From the NCBI GenBank assembly GCA_944326445.1, contig CALVDZ010000029.1, forward strand, positions 1 through 19,940: a stretch of 19,940 nt of DNA. The letters run 5' to 3'. Made by a program: the position numbers and the translations under genes. Position 1 is the stretch's first letter. The number at the start of each line of letters is the position of its first letter. The notes beneath the pieces are model-generated. The model was not told the DNA's origin. It ran no database searches and saw only the letters and a program-made list of their open reading frames with translations. This document shows, piece by piece, positions 17,689-19,940 of this stretch. Origin of the DNA: an uncultured Helicobacter sp. Its GTDB lineage: Bacteria > Campylobacterota > Campylobacteria > Campylobacterales > Helicobacteraceae.

Positions 17689-17728
17689 AAAAATGCTAAA
17701 AATGCAGGAGTGCATTTTTAGCATTTTT
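17689..17728. terminator. Perfect 18-bp stem, 4-base loop hairpin ending in T5
   Basis: AAAAATGCTAAAAATGCA, loop GGAG, then the exact reverse complement ending in TTTTT. It has the form of a bidirectional rho-independent terminator, and would serve both the rightward ATPase operon and the leftward porin gene. It is also the core of the inverted-repeat element, so termination may be a side effect. Confidence 0.55.
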
Positions 17729-17840
17729 GACTAGACAAGGAGATAGCGAGGCTCTCTCCCCGTTTGCCGTGCCGAAGGCTTGCAAACAAAGCGCAGCAAA
17801 AACAGCGGCGGCTTTTTCGGGGCTGGGGAGAGCGGGGAGA

Positions 17841-17857
17841 GGGGAATACCCCTTTTT
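17841..17857 (+). terminator. Short GGGG-AATA-CCCC-TTTTT hairpin
   Basis: A 4-bp GC stem followed directly by five T on the plus strand. The stem is short, so it is a weak terminator candidate, within the repeat element. Confidence 0.35.
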
Positions 17858-18024
17858 GCGAAAAAACAAAACAATACACAGAATCTAGAAAATATCCGTG
17901 AGAATGTGAATCTAAGAGGCTAGATTCTAAGTTTTGATTGGATTCTATTGCTATAGATTCTGCTTAGGCCTCGTGCTACCGCACGCATTATTATTGGTAT
18001 CGCACAAGTTTTTTGAAGTGGGGG

Positions 18025-18267
18025 GAGCTGTGAATTTGTTTTAGATTGTGAATCTGTCTCTAAAAGCTCACGCCTAGCTTGCCCCTTGGCACATGTGGCT
18101 GCGTAAGTTTGCTAAAAAGCTTCGTTTTCTAAAAAATCTTTGCTCTGAAAAATTTGGAGCAAGGTTAGCACACAAACTAAGCGTGCCTTTACAAAAATCC
18201 ACAAATCTGCGCATTGTAAGCCTGCGGGGAGTCCTTTTCCACACAAAGCCAATTTTCTCTAAGACTG
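18025..18267. other. Non-coding stretch downstream of the porin gene
   Basis: I see no supported gene here. A plus-strand frame from 18093 runs into the porin 3' end but has no ribosome site or recognisable product. Confidence 0.5.
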
Positions 18268-18285
18268 TAAGCCCCCTAGGGCTTA
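18268..18285 (-). terminator. Hairpin overlapping the porin stop codon
   Basis: TAAGCCC-CCTA-GGGCTTA is a perfect 7-bp stem that includes the porin stop codon on the minus strand. No T tract follows in the direction of the porin transcript, so it may only stabilise or weakly end the message. Confidence 0.35.
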
Positions 18286-19755
18286 AAAATCATAGCGCAT
18301 CTCTGCGCGTGCCTTGCTATAAGTCACATCGCCCAGATTTTGCCCATAGTAGGCGGTGACACTCACTCTGCCGACTTTGTAGCCAACCGATGGCGCAATC
18401 TCGTGGAATGTGATCCCCTTGCCACTTTGTGCCCTAGTGCGATCTGCTGCAGATAAGATGGCCTCTATATATGGATAGCTATTATCCCCACCTACGAGCG
18501 AGTAGTCTAGCCCTATCTTCCAAGCTTTGGTAAGTCCATACTCTAGCGCGAGATAGCCCACCTGTATGCTAGAGTCAGTGCGTCCGCCCGCACCCATAAA
18601 GCCAAAGCCATCATTAGTGGCATCCCAGCTATCCCTCCAGAACTTCCCAGCGATATTTATCCCGCCTATGTGATCAAGCAGAGTGCCATAGCCATCGCCA
18701 AAGCTCCCCAGATAGCCGAGCTTAAAAGAGAAAGGATTTTCTTTGTTTTTGTAACCAATTTGGAAGTTATAAAGCCCGCGGCTCTTTGCCCAATCTTGGT
18801 TGGCAAAGCCGCTGTATTTATCCACGCCTTGCCCATCATTCGGACTTAGCGTAAAGCCCCAAGTGGTGTTGGTGTAATCCCCCTTGCCTGTCATAAAGTT
18901 CGCATCATCTGCCATATCCGCTGCTGAGACTTGCCCTAGCACATAGAATCCGCCAAACTCGTATTTGGCCTCACCAAAGGCCATATAGTTAAATAGTCTA
19001 TTGATATGGGCTAAAGAGACATTGTAGCTAAAGCCCCCGAGATTCTCCCCGCTTAATGAGAGGCTGATGAGATCGTTGCCCATAGAGCCTTTGCTAACCT
19101 CAGAGCTCCCCAGAGCTACGCCATTCTCTCCGCGGAGGTTGTAGATGACATGGCTTGTGATCCAGCTATCATAGAAGTTTAGGGCGAGTTTTGTTTTGTC
19201 CATTTGGATTTTGGCGATAGCACCCGTGCCTATATCTGTATTTTTATCGCTAAAGATAGGATCCATAGAGATCCGCCCAGCGCGAAACTCGGCTTTGGTA
19301 TCCTCGCCCTTTAGCTCCTTATTAACCGAGAGTTGGGAGATACCAAATCTGTCGTTAAACGCTCTACCCACAACCACTGCCATACTCCCCTGTGCGGCGC
19401 CATTTGTGTTGCTCACATCTGTGGGAGTTGAGCTTCCGTAGTTAAACATTAATCCTGTGGTGAGGCTCCACCCATCGACTTTGCCCGAAGTAAGATCGAT
19501 TCTAAATCTGTGCTGCTGATCCGCACCGCCGCCGCCAGCACCTTCAATCGTGGTAAATCGCATACGCGCAAAACCCTTAGCCTCCATGCCTTCAAAAAAG
19601 CTGCTCGCTGCCTTTTTACTATCGCTTGGCGCGGGGGCTTGCGCACTCTGTGGGGCTTGCGCGTATTGAGCAGCCTGCGCGCTTGGTGCCTCATTGGCGG
19701 TAAGCAAACTCACACTAAGCAATCCTGCTAATGCTAACGAAGTGTTGTTGTTCAT
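18283..19755 (-). CDS. Major outer membrane protein (MOMP-like porin)
   Basis: The 490-residue protein starts at ATG 19755 with ribosome site AAGGGA. It opens with a short signal peptide (MNNNTSLALAGLLSVSLLTA), then an Ala/Gln/Pro-rich spacer from near-repeats of AQYAQAPQSAQAP. The mature part begins GMEAKGFARMRFTTIE and contains QQHRFRIDLTSGKVDGW, as in Campylobacter/Helicobacter MOMP barrels. Alternating beta-strand patterns run to the end, which closes with ARAEMRYDF: a terminal Phe is typical of proteins inserted by the BAM complex. It should form a trimeric general porin in the outer membrane. The Gly-rich EGAGGGGADQ is an early loop. A possible -10 (TAGAAT, 19790-19795) lies upstream. 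Copies of one repeat lie on both sides of the gene. Confidence 0.85.
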   Translation of the reverse strand: MNNNTSLALAGLLSVSLLTANEAPSAQAAQYAQAPQSAQAPAPSDSKKAASSFFEGMEAKGFARMRFTTIEGAGGGGADQQHRFRIDLTSGKVDGWSLTTGLMFNYGSSTPTDVSNTNGAAQGSMAVVVGRAFNDRFGISQLSVNKELKGEDTKAEFRAGRISMDPIFSDKNTDIGTGAIAKIQMDKTKLALNFYDSWITSHVIYNLRGENGVALGSSEVSKGSMGNDLISLSLSGENLGGFSYNVSLAHINRLFNYMAFGEAKYEFGGFYVLGQVSAADMADDANFMTGKGDYTNTTWGFTLSPNDGQGVDKYSGFANQDWAKSRGLYNFQIGYKNKENPFSFKLGYLGSFGDGYGTLLDHIGGINIAGKFWRDSWDATNDGFGFMGAGGRTDSSIQVGYLALEYGLTKAWKIGLDYSLVGGDNSYPYIEAILSAADRTRAQSGKGITFHEIAPSVGYKVGRVSVTAYYGQNLGDVTYSKARAEMRYDF

Positions 19756-19789
19756 TGTTTTCCCTTGGTTGAATTTTGAGGACGGGAAA

Positions 19790-19795
19790 ATTCTA
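19790..19795 (-). promoter_or_regulatory. Possible -10 box (TAGAAT) of the porin gene
   Basis: On the minus strand TAGAAT lies about 35 bases before the porin ATG. One mismatch from TATAAT; no clear -35 box. Confidence 0.4.
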
Positions 19796-19860
19796 ACGAT
19801 CCAATTTAAGATGCGTGTGTAGGGTGCGTAAGGATTGTGTAAAGTGTGCTAAAAGTGCGG

Positions 19861-19903
19861 CTTGTGCTACCGCACGCACTATTGTTTATATTTGGCAAAG
19901 CCT
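19861..19903 (-). repeat. Third copy of the GTGCGGTAGCAC repeat
   Basis: Read on the minus strand, GGCTTTGCCAAATAT ... GTGCGTGCGGTAGCACAAG matches the left arm of the element at 17527-17568 with a few changes. It lies upstream of the porin gene, inverted relative to that arm. Confidence 0.7.
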
Positions 19904-19940
19904 CGTTCAGGTTTTCTAGCGTTGTGGATTCTGTAAATTG

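Larger units (their letters stand above)
17504..18024. repeat. About 520-bp inverted-repeat-bounded element with nested hairpins
   Basis: The left arm (17504-17571: CCCACTTCAAAAA ... GTGCGGTAGCACGAGCC) recurs inverted as the right arm (17967-18022: GGCCTCGTGCTACCGCAC ... TTTTTTGAAGTGGG), with an insertion in the left arm. Inside are GCGCAATT-GCAA-AATTGCGC (17574-17593), TTTTTGC-GGA-GCAAAAA, a long hairpin at 17689-17728, arms CTCGC..TTGTC / GACAA..GCGAG (17650-17661 and 17734-17750), and CTCTCCCC / GGGGAGAG (17754-17761 with 17825-17841). No credible protein is encoded. It resembles a MITE-like or other non-autonomous dispersed repeat. Confidence 0.65.

Noticed and set aside
17455..17724. Minus-strand frame of 89 codons across the inverted-repeat element
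   Set aside because: It is a translation of the repeat and hairpins; its first codons are in the perfect palindrome and no protein family is recognisable.
18093..18359. Plus-strand frame of 88 codons from 18093 overlapping the porin 3' end
   Set aside because: No ribosome site, basic low-complexity product, and it runs into the porin gene on the other strand.

Overview
The window looks like a Helicobacter chromosome, most likely an enterohepatic-type species. The basis is the conserved order pyrG-recJ-RluA-type pseudouridine synthase, a Campylobacterota-type major outer membrane protein, a poly-C phase-variation tract at the start of a large type IIG restriction-modification gene, and heavy use of the words AGAATCT and AGATTCT. 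Species assignment is inference.

Layout. (1) Positions 1-401, minus strand: the start of a saccharopine/carboxynorspermidine dehydrogenase family gene. (2) About 476-11512: an AT-richer accessory, defence-like island between two perfect 44-bp direct repeats (432-475 and 11513-11556). It holds a phase-variable type IIG restriction-modification gene (595-5696, OFF as read because the C12 tract puts the start out of frame), an OLD-like ATPase-TOPRIM gene broken by one extra A (5697-7470), a pentapeptide-repeat membrane protein (7622-9592), and a polytopic membrane protein carrying a complete GT51 peptidoglycan glycosyltransferase domain (9744-11126). (3) 11646-12071: a small four-helix membrane protein. 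(4) 12147-17335: a tightly packed, more GC-rich housekeeping block of pyrG, recJ, an RluA-family pseudouridine synthase and a P-loop ATPase, with overlaps or 1-nt gaps. (5) 17336-18282: a gene-free stretch with a roughly 520-bp inverted-repeat-bounded element full of hairpins. (6) 18283-19755, minus strand: a MOMP-like porin, with another inverted copy of the repeat upstream of it.

The most informative structure is inside the island. Copies of the 3' end of the type IIG gene recur after the ATPase gene (7477-7563) and immediately before the GT51 gene (9606-9743). A copy of the 3' end of the pentapeptide gene recurs after the GT51 gene (11161-11245). The ATPase and GT51 genes each start directly after the stop codon of a type IIG 3' end, which also supplies the ribosome binding site. 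This pattern suggests a modular cargo slot in which defence-type genes are added or swapped by recombination anchored on gene 3' ends. No integrase or transposase is visible. The whole island could be lost by recombination between the 44-bp repeats.

The GT51 protein is the best candidate for an undescribed effector. It joins four predicted membrane helices to an intact glycosyltransferase catalytic motif set in a defence-like neighbourhood, and its charge distribution suggests that the catalytic domain could face the cytoplasm. All functional statements are from reading the sequence; no database search was possible.
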